Positions 17,101 through 25,600 of a stretch of DNA of 36,507 nucleotides are shown here, piece after piece. This DNA comes from Bacillota bacterium (GTDB lineage: Bacteria; Bacillota_I; Bacilli_A; Acholeplasmatales; Acholeplasmataceae): assembly GCA_018818645.1 (NCBI GenBank), contig JAHIRQ010000123.1, forward strand, positions 1 to 36,507, in the 5' to 3' direction. Position numbers and translations under genes: made by a program. Numbering within the stretch: the first letter of the stretch is position 1; each line of letters begins with the position of its first letter. The notes beneath the pieces were generated by a model that worked only from the letters and a program-made list of their open reading frames with translations, did not search any database and was not told where the DNA came from.

Positions 17101-20100
17101 CTGATGATTGATCATCAAGATCACCTAACCAAGAGAAATCAAATTCAGTTTCTTCATGATAAGGACTTAAACCTTCAAGATTAAAATTATCAGGTATAAA
17201 AATACCTTGACCGATTCCTAAGCTTGAAGAAAGTGCATAGATTCCTGGATAGCTGTGTATGGTATTTTCTTCTAGTCTCTCTAGGATAGCAGGATTTACT
17301 TTTTCTCTTGGAATGTATTCGATATAGTCTCTGATATATTGATCGGTTCCTGAATAGATTGGTCTAAAACTTCGAATCGAAAAATTTTCATTGAACATTC
17401 CATCTTCAGTTTCTGAAATCTCATAATAATCAATAACCTTACCCATATATTGACCAATCCATCCACCCTGGAAAAAATAAGTAAATGGCTTAGCTGATAG
17501 GTCATTAGGATTGGTTGTTGCCATATATTTTAGCATGTTTAAAATGACTTCATTGGCTTCTTGAAGATTACCAAATCCATCTGCCCACGTACTAGATAGC
17601 TCAGGAGCGTTAGAAAACATACTGATTTTTTCATCAAAATTGATGAGATAACCAAAATAGATACGGTCAATAGGATAGGTTACATCACCTGTAAATGCCC
17701 AACTAGATGTTCCTGTATGAATCTTACCAACGATTGCACCATAAGCATTATATGTTGTTTTAGCAGGCATTTGATTCATATCAATTGAATAGGTTTGACT
17801 CAAAAGTTCATAATCACTTATCGCACGAATCTTACCGTAATTCATAGAGTTTGAAATATAAACTTGATTTAAGCCTAAGGTTCCAAATCGATTTAAATAA
17901 ATAAATCCAATTATTCCAGCAGACAAATATTTACCATATATATTCCCGTAATTCATATTATTAATCACTGATAAGACACCGATAGCTAGAATACCTGATG
18001 CCTTTGTTCTTGTTTCATTGGTGATATTGTAGCTGGTTTCTATCGACTCACTCCACGCATAAATATCTCCATAATTCATCGTAAACATGATTTTTGCGTA
18101 TTGATGATTCATTCCACCTGTTATATAACTACCGTCTTCTAATCGTTCATTTCGCACTGCTATTCCAGATGCATGAGCAGTACCAAGTGCGCTATTAGAT
18201 ATCGCTTCAATCTTTCCATTATTTGCTGCATCTTTAATCTGAGCAAATGCACCAATCATCAGATAACTAATACCAGCAACTTCAACTTCATACTCATTTG
18301 AAGTATTTAAATTTTCAGCACGTATATCACCTAAATTGATCGCATTCGTGATCATAGAATAATTGTATAATACAATCCCAGATAGATAAATATGAGATTG
18401 AAAGCTTCCTGTAACCAGGATGTTTCCATGATTTAAAACATGTTCTATATTTCCTATTTGATTTTGAATGTCTATCGACTGATAATCAATTTGATTTACC
18501 TGATAATGATTGGTATTCATGTTTCTTGTAACAATTCCAGAGACCTTGATTTTATATATTGATGAAAGACTATCTAGATGATTGACTGTAATTGATCCCC
18601 CATTATAGCCATTGATCGCTGCTCTATTCATGCTAACTTCTTCTAATAAGCCAGTCACTAGAATTGTTCCTTCACTTAATGAAGCTGCTTCTCCACTTGA
18701 TAAAGTTAAACTGATGTTTCCTTCATTTCTAAAATGCTCAATTGAGATATTTTGTCCTAAAAACATACCAGAGACTTTAATCAAGTCATGAGTCATGATA
18801 TGATTTGAGGCTAATGTTATATTTCCATCATTATATGCCTGTAAGATAGATATAGGAACTATACTTTTTGTAATCAAGATTCCAGCGACTTCTTTAACTA
18901 AACTCAAATCAGCTGTTATACTTCTTTCATTAAAGAGACCAGTTACACTTCCACCACCATTTAAGATAGTTAATACTCCTGCAAGATGAATATCCATTAG
19001 GCTTAGATCTGCTTCATCCAAAATAGCTGATGAAACCTTTTGAATACCTAATATCCCATTATTGGTTAAACTATTTAAGTTCAGTATCGAGGTTGTATCA
19101 ATAGTTCCAACTCCAGATAGATAAATAGTTTGACTTTGATTGACATTTGTTAAAATGCTTCCTTGATTATAGAACCAACTGATTTCCTCAGTTAAGTCAG
19201 TTAGCAAACCAAAAAAACCACCCATTTGAATAGACTTGAGATATCCAAGCTCATGATTTGAGGTTATATTTCCTTTATTGATAACCTTTATGGCTTGATT
19301 TAAACTACCTTTCCCAAATATTCCTCCTACAAATGTGGATTGGTCTTGATTTGAAGTGTAGCTCGTACCTGTTATTGAATTTGAATTAATGACTTCACTC
19401 AAGGTGATAAAATCTGACTCACCAATGATTCCACCAACTGTTGCAAGATTTGAATCTAATGTGAATGCGTGAATTCCAGAATTGATACTTCCATTTGATG
19501 AGACATGGTGGACTATTCCACTGCCACGACCAATCAATCCACCCAGTAAAATACGTCCTATTAAATCAGTTGAATCAGTTACTGTGATCGTTCCATTTCC
19601 ATGCACATTTTCGATTATGCCCGAGTTCATTTGACCAGCAACTAAACCAATTGAAAGATTCTTTTTTTCGATGGTTTCTGCTAAATCTGTTGTTACGATA
19701 TTATAGTTTATGAAATTAATATTTTTGACTGTACCGAATAAGGATGCGAAAAGAGCATAGCTTGCATGCTTTCCTAGTAGGGTAGTTTGCACGATTGAAA
19801 GGTTTATGATCGTATGATAATTGGGATCTCCACCTTGATTTATGTTTCTTTCATATAATACACTCGTTTCGTTCACCAAGTTACTTTTGAGTGTTCCATT
19901 AAATCCAACGGATGCTGCTACATATGCATTTGTTGAGACTTGACTCATATCTATGTCGTGCTTGATGACATAGTCGCTAGACCGAAATAATCCAGAAACC
20001 AATAAGAGTTCATTCATATAGATTAAATCAGTTGCATCCATGATTTCTAGTTGAAACTGATCTACTTTTAAGCCTTGAAGAATTGGATAATCAAGATTTA

Positions 20101-21124
20101 ATAACAATTGATTTTCTTCGGATTGACTTTGAGCAAGACTAAGATAAGAATCATAGAAAAACCAATCACTTGAAAATAGTAAGTGATTTTTAAACTGGGT
20201 GGTTTCAATTCCTAGTCCTAAGGAAAGGTCAGCATCTAAGTCACTATAAAGACTATTGTCATAATAAACTTTATCTAGGATTCCAGAATTAAATCCAACA
20301 ATAGGACTTACCTTTATATTATGGACGACAGCTCTAGATTTTATATGTTTAGCTACTACAAATGCATTTGAAACTTGTCCTATATTATGAGATACTAACC
20401 CAGCAATTTCAAATGCACCTTCAGCATGAAATCCTGATGCATCATCCCTGCGATCCAATAAATATACATTTTTAATTAACCCATTATTTTCTCCAACAAG
20501 TGCAGATACATATTGCATATTTCCCCACTCTAGTGGCTGAATAATGATTGGATTGATTAACCCAACATTCTTTACAATTCCACTAGGTCCAATCTTTGAA
20601 AACATTGAAAAATATCTGAGACCAGGATAATCAAGATCATACATCTCTTCATCCATAATCGTTTGAAAGTATAGATTGGTAATCTCAAACCCTTGACCAT
20701 CAAAGGTGCCGTTAAATGGTTCTATGAAGCCAACAGGATGAAATCTAGTTGTAATATCAATTGCGACTGTATCAAAGTAATCAATATCATTACCTAGCAC
20801 GTAATTTAGTGATAAATAGACCAATCGATTGCTACCCTTACTGCGTAATGAAAACATATATAAATCGTATGCATTTTCTATAACATAGGTCTTTGTGATA
20901 TCAATTTCTATACCCTCTTCACTAATACTTGAAAAGGATAAATAATGACTTTCATAATCGCTAGATTGGAGTTCAAGAAAATCTAAATCTTGTCCACTCC
21001 AACTACTCGAAAGATCAAAGTCATAACCCTTAACATCTTTAAAATTATCAGGTCTATAAAAAGAAAAAAGAAGCGCAGCAATAAAGCATATAATCAATAG
21101 TTTTTTGAGTATATTTTTCTTCAT
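14135..21124 (-). CDS. Giant secreted GLUG-repeat surface protein (cluster B), 2329 aa
   Basis: Signal peptide at residues 1 to about 25 (KKLLIICFIAALLFSF). From about residue 105, HPVGFIEPFNGTFDGQGFEI opens a beta-solenoid. Up to about residue 1150 it carries many alternating GG(I/L/F)xG or (V/S/A)AGI-type turns (ILLGGLIGRGSG, TFVGGIFGKGS, IQMGGFFG) and NxGxI turns (NKGNITS, NYGDIYA, NHGNILV). The remaining half, about 1250-2329, is beta-rich, Tyr/Ser/Thr-rich and looks like several Ig-like domains, but I cannot name them. No LPxTG and no C-terminal membrane segment, so it must be held by partners or released. AAGGTG ribosome site before the ATG. Last gene of cluster B, paralogue of the truncated gene at 1-4267. 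Probable adhesin or fibre tip protein. Confidence 0.9.
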   Translation of the reverse strand: MKKNILKKLLIICFIAALLFSFYRPDNFKDVKGYDFDLSSSWSGQDLDFLELQSSDYESHYLSFSSISEEGIEIDITKTYVIENAYDLYMFSLRSKGSNRLVYLSLNYVLGNDIDYFDTVAIDITTRFHPVGFIEPFNGTFDGQGFEITNLYFQTIMDEEMYDLDYPGLRYFSMFSKIGPSGIVKNVGLINPIIIQPLEWGNMQYVSALVGENNGLIKNVYLLDRRDDASGFHAEGAFEIAGLVSHNIGQVSNAFVVAKHIKSRAVVHNIKVSPIVGFNSGILDKVYYDNSLYSDLDADLSLGLGIETTQFKNHLLFSSDWFFYDSYLSLAQSQSEENQLLLNLDYPILQGLKVDQFQLEIMDATDLIYMNELLLVSGLFRSSDYVIKHDIDMSQVSTNAYVAASVGFNGTLKSNLVNETSVLYERNINQGGDPNYHTIINLSIVQTTLLGKHASYALFASLFGTVKNINFINYNIVTTDLAETIEKKNLSIGLVAGQMNSGIIENVHGNGTITVTDSTDLIGRILLGGLIGRGSGIVHHVSSNGSINSGIHAFTLDSNLATVGGIIGESDFITLSEVINSNSITGTSYTSNQDQSTFVGGIFGKGSLNQAIKVINKGNITSNHELGYLKSIQMGGFFGLLTDLTEEISWFYNQGSILTNVNQSQTIYLSGVGTIDTTSILNLNSLTNNGILGIQKVSSAILDEADLSLMDIHLAGVLTILNGGGSVTGLFNERSITADLSLVKEVAGILITKSIVPISILQAYNDGNITLASNHIMTHDLIKVSGMFLGQNISIEHFRNEGNISLTLSSGEAASLSEGTILVTGLLEEVSMNRAAINGYNGGSITVNHLDSLSSIYKIKVSGIVTRNMNTNHYQVNQIDYQSIDIQNQIGNIEHVLNHGNILVTGSFQSHIYLSGIVLYNYSMITNAINLGDIRAENLNTSNEYEVEVAGISYLMIGAFAQIKDAANNGKIEAISNSALGTAHASGIAVRNERLEDGSYITGGMNHQYAKIMFTMNYGDIYAWSESIETSYNITNETRTKASGILAIGVLSVINNMNYGNIYGKYLSAGIIGFIYLNRFGTLGLNQVYISNSMNYGKIRAISDYELLSQTYSIDMNQMPAKTTYNAYGAIVGKIHTGTSSWAFTGDVTYPIDRIYFGYLINFDEKISMFSNAPELSSTWADGFGNLQEANEVILNMLKYMATTNPNDLSAKPFTYFFQGGWIGQYMGKVIDYYEISETEDGMFNENFSIRSFRPIYSGTDQYIRDYIEYIPREKVNPAILERLEENTIHSYPGIYALSSSLGIGQGIFIPDNFNLEGLSPYHEETEFDFSWLGDLDDQSSVSYHLFVEMRQIKASFASTIYDLELVESDALGNIVPDGFKLKAPIIDEKRALITYYIPSNASILNNQSFSLMDIYSFVEVSEGLGRKVPDIVLSGEQTYTWVGDYKKDGLDYVEIGPYHTTGIYDVTTNDSGAATYYNRNTPVYSLTHVDLDSTITPLMKHTPHTYVFFWWQATGFRATLNQTTSPGYAAYERFTLSGYPNPIYRYVGPSMENVTYIQTDVTSNIVVYDESSSYFKANLNEGSYTISMNASFYQQGVPSIELASIPRSFGIYDAMYDSQGNYIDSVADHYGSIRIYSESYSEVDPSTYRDYDLRIIRTADIELLSIESLIANGIDAMPLLYTVNEITSNEVLHYDHYQDLGTFQISYETLNLPDLYQLIPSISIYNIHTGVKVHSSYYELNNGVVETDASFDNLTGSWGVGHVTIDFTVTDIFPSGDYYMETTLLSGEAYRLYFSKEESSEASVLSFTHNDLLVIPTMNTYQSLIPYGIYYQELEENTQIVNFSNIDTLSNINYDMISTNLPTYLTQMEISPFSTLLSINLSIEMIDLYRHQYVVTYDLQAEDGTLSSFTHNLLEHEMTNEVKIAYLNGGELDLPLSNLMIGYEDQPTLRIEHDFSNTYFHPSTLLTIESSFIPDEAGMTAIEDVDFFIDSIANVGFEVDFNKDIPLGLYSYQLNYSQEVMIWNEVLTWSYDFQTVSLTKVQNENSLLDDILFVTETVFAGFNTIMDYQEITPVLYEHYLEQPNERTINILPTKGILYNGHDDYQSYWVIGQVQQTNTSVYQPVFILPEGAIVRKVTNFTELGYSYQSEDLTADFSPIGDTFNFILYRVYAMDYDQNPANYTDYYVAVQDVTNNIRFNLTVVNQTTTLFDNVFIRISLCQLGEDYLGACSVTDSILSMAVFSTYNQTTGLYSNNQFQTTTYGTYTITANLPKGFGYELQVQQVSITGNAFYLENSILPRKYYVTLTIIEVVEDYQWGQQEIVEILETE

Positions 21125-21136
21125 TGCTTCACCTTC

Positions 21137-21805
21137 CTATTCGTTATAAAAATCTCTTGATAGCCCCCAAAGCTCAACATATCTATTGGCTTGTATAACA
21201 TCAATTACAAAGCTTAACTTTAAGATACATGACTCTTCAAAGAATACATTATTTCTAACTGAGTAATGATCTCCTCCATCTACAAGATGAATTTCTTTTT
21301 CTTCTCCTTGAGCAAGTAAGCTTTGTTCATATGCATATCCATCAGACTCAAATACTGGTGTAAAACCTACTCCTAATTTTAATAAAGAGAAAGGATAATA
21401 AGATGATTCTTTATTGGTATGATAGATCGTTTCAACAGTTTCTCGGTTGTCTTCTTTATATGTTCTAGTGAGCTCCCATTCATCCATTAGTTTAATACGT
21501 AATCTTGACGCTAGAGACGCTTTGACTACAAGTCTTACATCAAGCTTTCCTATATAGTTTAAACTGTCAGGATCGTATGTATTCACGATTAAAACATCTT
21601 TTAAAGAATCGTAATAGATACTTTGCTCATCAATTGCTAAGTCATCAAATTTAATATACGCAGTGATTTCGATATCACCTGTCGATAAAGAAATTCCATA
21701 CTCTTTCTCTGATATATAATATGCAAATGTTAAGACTACAGATAAGAGTAAGAGTATTACATAAAGTAATCCAATCATGACGTACCTATTTTTAATCAAT
21801 TTCAT
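21137..21805 (-). CDS. Small exported protein with SipW-like signal (cluster B minor subunit)
   Basis: 222 aa. Hydrophobic segment about 10-30 ends VVLTFAYYISEKEYGI; the AWF box is replaced by AYY, so it is an atypical SipW-type signal. The C-terminal IQANRYVELWG parallels IQAGN...YNW in the 4264-5040 product, and both genes sit immediately before the GLUG gene of their cluster. This supports a specific link between this family and the GLUG protein. The ATG is one base after the TAA of the preceding gene, with GAGGTG inside that gene's end. Confidence 0.8.
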   Translation of the reverse strand: MKLIKNRYVMIGLLYVILLLLSVVLTFAYYISEKEYGISLSTGDIEITAYIKFDDLAIDEQSIYYDSLKDVLIVNTYDPDSLNYIGKLDVRLVVKASLASRLRIKLMDEWELTRTYKEDNRETVETIYHTNKESSYYPFSLLKLGVGFTPVFESDGYAYEQSLLAQGEEKEIHLVDGGDHYSVRNNVFFEESCILKLSFVIDVIQANRYVELWGLSRDFYNE

Positions 21806-21806
21806 T

Positions 21807-22454
21807 TTAGCTCACCTCTTTTTTAGCTGAAACAGAGCCAATTCTTACTGTCATTGAAAATGTATAATCTAAGTAATTTTCAGGGACTTCAATTAAATCA
21901 TAATCTACCCAAAAAACAAACTGTAAGGATAATTGATCGCCAGGAAACATTGTTAATAATGAGATGTCATTGAGTACTTTTTGGTTATGTATATCAATCG
22001 CATTCAAGATATCTATTTTTGATTGTAAAGGAGCGTAGATGGATTGTAATAATAAATGATATTCTGTATTTTTTAGATGACTACTCTCTAAATTAATTCC
22101 CTCATAAATAATGAACATGATGACTGCTTCATGACTCACATCAACTGTGATTAAATGTTTAGTCAATGGTGAAAGTTCACTTAATACAATATCGATATCA
22201 ATTGAAGTTGCCATTTCATCCAACACATTGGATAAATCATTGACGAAATCATCCTCAAAATCGATATATGCAAGCTCATTTAGAATGAATTGATCCAATA
22301 TCAGTTCATCATTTGCCTTCGTTTCCACAATAATCTCATTCGATACAAAGCTTGCGAGTGACTTTCTTTGGACATAGGTAAACCAAGCATGCGTAAGGAC
22401 TGCTGATGAGAGAGTCGATAACAATATAAGGCATACAATGATTAACTTACGCAT
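21807..22454 (-). CDS. Small exported SipW-signal protein, no clear cluster A counterpart
   Basis: 215 aa. Signal segment about 3-22 ends AVLTHAWFTYVQRKS. The mature part is acidic and rich in Leu, Ile and Asp, with repeated short amphipathic stretches, unlike the Thr/Gly-rich major subunit. AGGAG precedes the ATG by 9 nt. It lies between two other small SipW-signal genes. Cluster A has only two small genes at the equivalent place, so this one is either a cluster B addition or lost from A. Confidence 0.78.
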   Translation of the reverse strand: MRKLIIVCLILLSTLSSAVLTHAWFTYVQRKSLASFVSNEIIVETKANDELILDQFILNELAYIDFEDDFVNDLSNVLDEMATSIDIDIVLSELSPLTKHLITVDVSHEAVIMFIIYEGINLESSHLKNTEYHLLLQSIYAPLQSKIDILNAIDIHNQKVLNDISLLTMFPGDQLSLQFVFWVDYDLIEVPENYLDYTFSMTVRIGSVSAKKEVS

Positions 22455-22475
22455 ATGGTTGAACTCCTGTCCTTT

Positions 22476-23240
22476 TCACGTTAGGTCATTGGATATATAC
22501 ATAAATATATCTTCAACTGTAAATACCTGATTCATAAAGATATTTGAATTGGTATAGGGAACTTGATTGATATCAGAACCGAAAATTGTCGGATCGAAAT
22601 AGAAATCAAAAAAGATAATTATGGATGAACCTAGTTCTTGATCAATAAATATTGGAACATTTTTTACCATTGGATAAATATAGTCGGGATCTTCATGAAA
22701 GTAATTGCTTGTATGTATGGTTGGTGACACTTCTTTTTTATCTATGGTCTCGATGTTATTTTGAATATAAACAATTTTTGTAACTTCATAATAAAAGGCG
22801 TTTTGAATCTTATTTTTACTTAAATCGTATCCTGTTGAGGTCACTCCACCAATGCTAAGATTTAAATACGATTCTGCATTTCCCAGTGCTAAAATTTTGA
22901 TCGCAAATGAATATCTTTCCCCAGGTGCAGCACTTCCATCCATTAGGTGGGCTGATGTTGGGTTTGGGATTAACAGATAGCATAAGTCTTGATTTTCAAT
23001 TGTGCAAACATTATTTTCTAGTGTTGGATCAAGACTTCCATCATGTAAACTATTTTGATAAATATAGAACTCATATTCTGCTTCAACATCTGAAATGTTT
23101 GATATCAAATGTGAATTATTTTCATTGGTTATAATAAACCATGCGTAAACAGTTACTGAAAGTAATAAGAATGACGTTAGAAAATAGGTAACTGAGAGTA
23201 TCATCATTTTTTGCATGCTATACGTTTTCTTTTCTTTCAT
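22476..23240 (-). CDS. Small exported SipW-signal protein (cluster B)
   Basis: 254 aa from the ATG at 23240, preceded by GAAGG; a TTG reading five codons earlier begins inside the ribosome site region. Hydrophobic segment about 14-35 ends VTVYAWFIITNENNS. The mature part carries two Cys close together (NNVCTIENQDLCYLL), a possible disulphide that is rare in this locus. The C-terminus resembles the 5061-5783 product, so these are likely paralogues. It follows the McrB-like gene by 19 nt, where cluster A instead has the coiled-coil gene. Confidence 0.8.
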   Translation of the reverse strand: MKEKKTYSMQKMMILSVTYFLTSFLLLSVTVYAWFIITNENNSHLISNISDVEAEYEFYIYQNSLHDGSLDPTLENNVCTIENQDLCYLLIPNPTSAHLMDGSAAPGERYSFAIKILALGNAESYLNLSIGGVTSTGYDLSKNKIQNAFYYEVTKIVYIQNNIETIDKKEVSPTIHTSNYFHEDPDYIYPMVKNVPIFIDQELGSSIIIFFDFYFDPTIFGSDINQVPYTNSNIFMNQVFTVEDIFMYISNDLT

Positions 23241-23259
23241 GCTCTCACCTTCCAATAAT

Positions 23260-24786
23260 CTAAAACTGCTTCTTAATATTATTTAAGAATGCTTGACATT
23301 CTTCAAATTCACTCTTTCCAAATAACTTATCGAGTAGTTTAGATAAATCATTAATTTCAGTCTGTAAGAATGGTAAATTCAATCCTTCAAACTTTCTAAA
23401 TATCTTTCTAGCAACCATGTAATCTAAAGCTTCATATTCTGAACCACCACATGCTACATATACTGGTACAAATGATCGAATCTGTTTCATGATACGGTTA
23501 CCAAAAGTTACTTTAAAGTTTTTAGTGATAAAATGGTCTAGTTTTTCAAGGTTTTCAATAGCTGCTAAACTCATTGGATTTTCTTTGAATGCAGCACTGA
23601 ATAAATCAGTTAGGTAATCATAGCTAAAATGTACTCCTTCTGTAATCGGTGCATCGATATATTGTGACTTGGCATTGATTTCAATTGGAGTTGCACGGTC
23701 ATAGACCTTATCCGTAATAATAAATGTAGAATCATCTTTATTTGCAGTTCCTATAAACCATACATTTTGAGGAAGTAATATTTTACCTCGATGAAAGTTC
23801 TTCGGATCTCCCGCTTCTGTGTTTGGTACGATATCAATTAACCATTGATCGTGATCAGGCATTTCAAGTAGTGATAACAATTCAGCAAAATAGTACTCAA
23901 CACGTGCAAGATTCATTTCATCTAAAACGATGATATTGATATCATCACGATATGTCGTTTCATAAATTGCTTTTAAGAAATCTGTTTCATTGAATTTCTT
24001 CGTAAATTCATTTAAATATCCAATCATTTCTGCACGATCACGCCATGAAGGCTGAACTGCAATGATTGCAGCATCGTGACTAAAGAATTTTCCCATCGCA
24101 TATGGAAGAGATGTCTTACCAGTACCTGAGATACCTTCTAAAATCATTGTTTTAGATGCAGCCATGCCAGCAAAGAATGCTGATATGATTTTATGATTAT
24201 AATAAAGTCCTAGCTTGTTTGCTGAAAAGTTGATAAATCGGGTAACTAAATCCTTTAGGCTAATCATGTCTTCATCTTTCATGCGAATCGTTGTTACAAC
24301 ATCTTGATAGTCTAAATCGACTTGAATCAACTTCACAAATCTTGAATGTGGAAGAGTTGGATCTTCCTCTTCTGGTTCTCCATCTGGATAATCAGGGTTT
24401 ATCCCAAGATTTGAAACTTTGAGTGCTAATATCTTATTCTTTTCATCGATAAGTTCCATCGTTTTCTGGTTTAGAAACGCTATTTCTGAAACCAACTCAT
24501 CTTTTTCAATTTCCTGTTTGGAAAATTTGATATACTTTTTAATTGCTTGAATCAATTTCATTGAAAGTATTACAATGAAAACAATATTAATGATAAAGAC
24601 AATGATTGTCATTACCCAATCGAGAAGTGAAAAATGAATCGAGGATAACATGAAATCACTGAACAAATCGGAGAAGCCATCTAGAAACAGTGTAGTGAAT
24701 ACTGTGAATAAACCCCTAAAAAATTCAAGGATTTTTTGAAAGAATTCTCTGATGAAATTGATATAATATCGTCCAAATTCTACCAT
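23260..24786 (-). CDS. Membrane-anchored McrB-like AAA+ NTPase (cluster B)
   Basis: 508 aa from the ATG at 24786, 6 nt after AAGGAG; a TTG start 15 nt earlier overlaps that site and is less likely. Same plan as the cluster A protein: membrane segment about 54-78, coiled coil about 90-124, acidic linker of different sequence, Walker A GISGTGKT (218-225), Walker B DEMNLARVEYYF, GTANKDD and DRA. The NTPase part is nearly superimposable on its paralogue, while the N-terminal membrane region and linker have diverged. No coiled-coil/ENRF partner is encoded in this cluster, so it may share that of cluster A or work alone. Confidence 0.9.
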   Translation of the reverse strand: MVEFGRYYINFIREFFQKILEFFRGLFTVFTTLFLDGFSDLFSDFMLSSIHFSLLDWVMTIIVFIINIVFIVILSMKLIQAIKKYIKFSKQEIEKDELVSEIAFLNQKTMELIDEKNKILALKVSNLGINPDYPDGEPEEEDPTLPHSRFVKLIQVDLDYQDVVTTIRMKDEDMISLKDLVTRFINFSANKLGLYYNHKIISAFFAGMAASKTMILEGISGTGKTSLPYAMGKFFSHDAAIIAVQPSWRDRAEMIGYLNEFTKKFNETDFLKAIYETTYRDDINIIVLDEMNLARVEYYFAELLSLLEMPDHDQWLIDIVPNTEAGDPKNFHRGKILLPQNVWFIGTANKDDSTFIITDKVYDRATPIEINAKSQYIDAPITEGVHFSYDYLTDLFSAAFKENPMSLAAIENLEKLDHFITKNFKVTFGNRIMKQIRSFVPVYVACGGSEYEALDYMVARKIFRKFEGLNLPFLQTEINDLSKLLDKLFGKSEFEECQAFLNNIKKQF

Positions 24787-24821
24787 GATAATCTCCTTCA
24801 AAAAGAATCACATCTACCTTA

Positions 24822-25511
24822 TTAACCCTTTGTTAACTCTAGCTCACGTAGGATTTCCTTACGAATCGCTTCAATCTCAGTTTCTAAACTTCGATTGACT
24901 TGTTCAACTTGCTTCTTAAATTTATTTTCTAGTTTTTCTTTGTTCATAACTAAGAGGAATCTGACTAAAAATGCACCTTCTAGTAGCAATAAAACCAATA
25001 CCGGAAGGATAACAAATACTGCGAAACCAGTTGGTGATTGCAAATAATCAAGCATGTTACCAGCATTTGGAATCGTAGATCTGTGTACAGATAGTGCTTC
25101 TGATACATGAATAGGTTGATCTGCTTCTAGCGTATTGTCACCTTTAGTGATTAAGAATAGTTCATTATCAATCCATTCAATTTCAAGAATTCGATGCGTA
25201 TTGTGACTTCTTATGGTGTGATCATAGAATGTTACGATATCTCCAACTGCTAAATGATTTCTAGATTGTTCATTTAACATACTCACTAGAATGACATCTC
25301 CTTGGTTAAAGGAATCATTATTATCACCTGACATCGAATTGGACTGAACCGATAAAAATCCAGTTTGAAACACATTTGCGATATCAGATGTTGACTTTAA
25401 TTGGATGCTAGCAACCGAAAATAATACTAAAAAAACGATTACTGTATAAAACAATCCATTTAAAGAAATCTTTAATGCCTGAAAAACCTTTTTTCTAGCT
25501 TTTGGATTCAT
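24822..25511 (-). CDS. sipW: SipW-type signal peptidase (cluster B)
   Basis: 229 aa. First membrane segment about 14-36; Ser59 in SNSMSG; His106 in NTHRIL (Ser/His ER-type dyad); KGDN at 123-126; second membrane segment about 158-180; charged helical tail rich in Glu/Lys/Arg. Close paralogue of 10125-10844, including TSDIANVF near residue 45 and TGFAVFVILPV in the second helix. It follows the major subunit gene across a conserved structured RNA. Ribosome site GAGAGG. Confidence 0.9.
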   Translation of the reverse strand: MNPKARKKVFQALKISLNGLFYTVIVFLVLFSVASIQLKSTSDIANVFQTGFLSVQSNSMSGDNNDSFNQGDVILVSMLNEQSRNHLAVGDIVTFYDHTIRSHNTHRILEIEWIDNELFLITKGDNTLEADQPIHVSEALSVHRSTIPNAGNMLDYLQSPTGFAVFVILPVLVLLLLEGAFLVRFLLVMNKEKLENKFKKQVEQVNRSLETEIEAIRKEILRELELTKG

Positions 25512-25528
25512 ATAAACCTCTCATTTTA

Positions 25529-25580
25529 AGTCACCAAATAGGTTGGTAAGTGCAACATCTCATGCTGCACTTACCCGACT
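25529..25580 (-). ncRNA. Structured RNA element between major subunit and sipW (three-way junction), copy B
   Basis: Minus strand: AGTC (25580-25577) with GACT (25532-25529) encloses hairpin GGTAAGTGCA/TGCACTTACC (25575-25566 with 25554-25545) and small hairpin ACC/GGT (25543-25541 with 25535-25533). Same topology and same core hairpin arms as copy A, with the second hairpin changed on both sides (ATCC/GGAT versus ACC/GGT). No T-run follows. Confidence 0.6.
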
Positions 25581-25600
25581 AGTTATTCTTTTTTTAAAAA

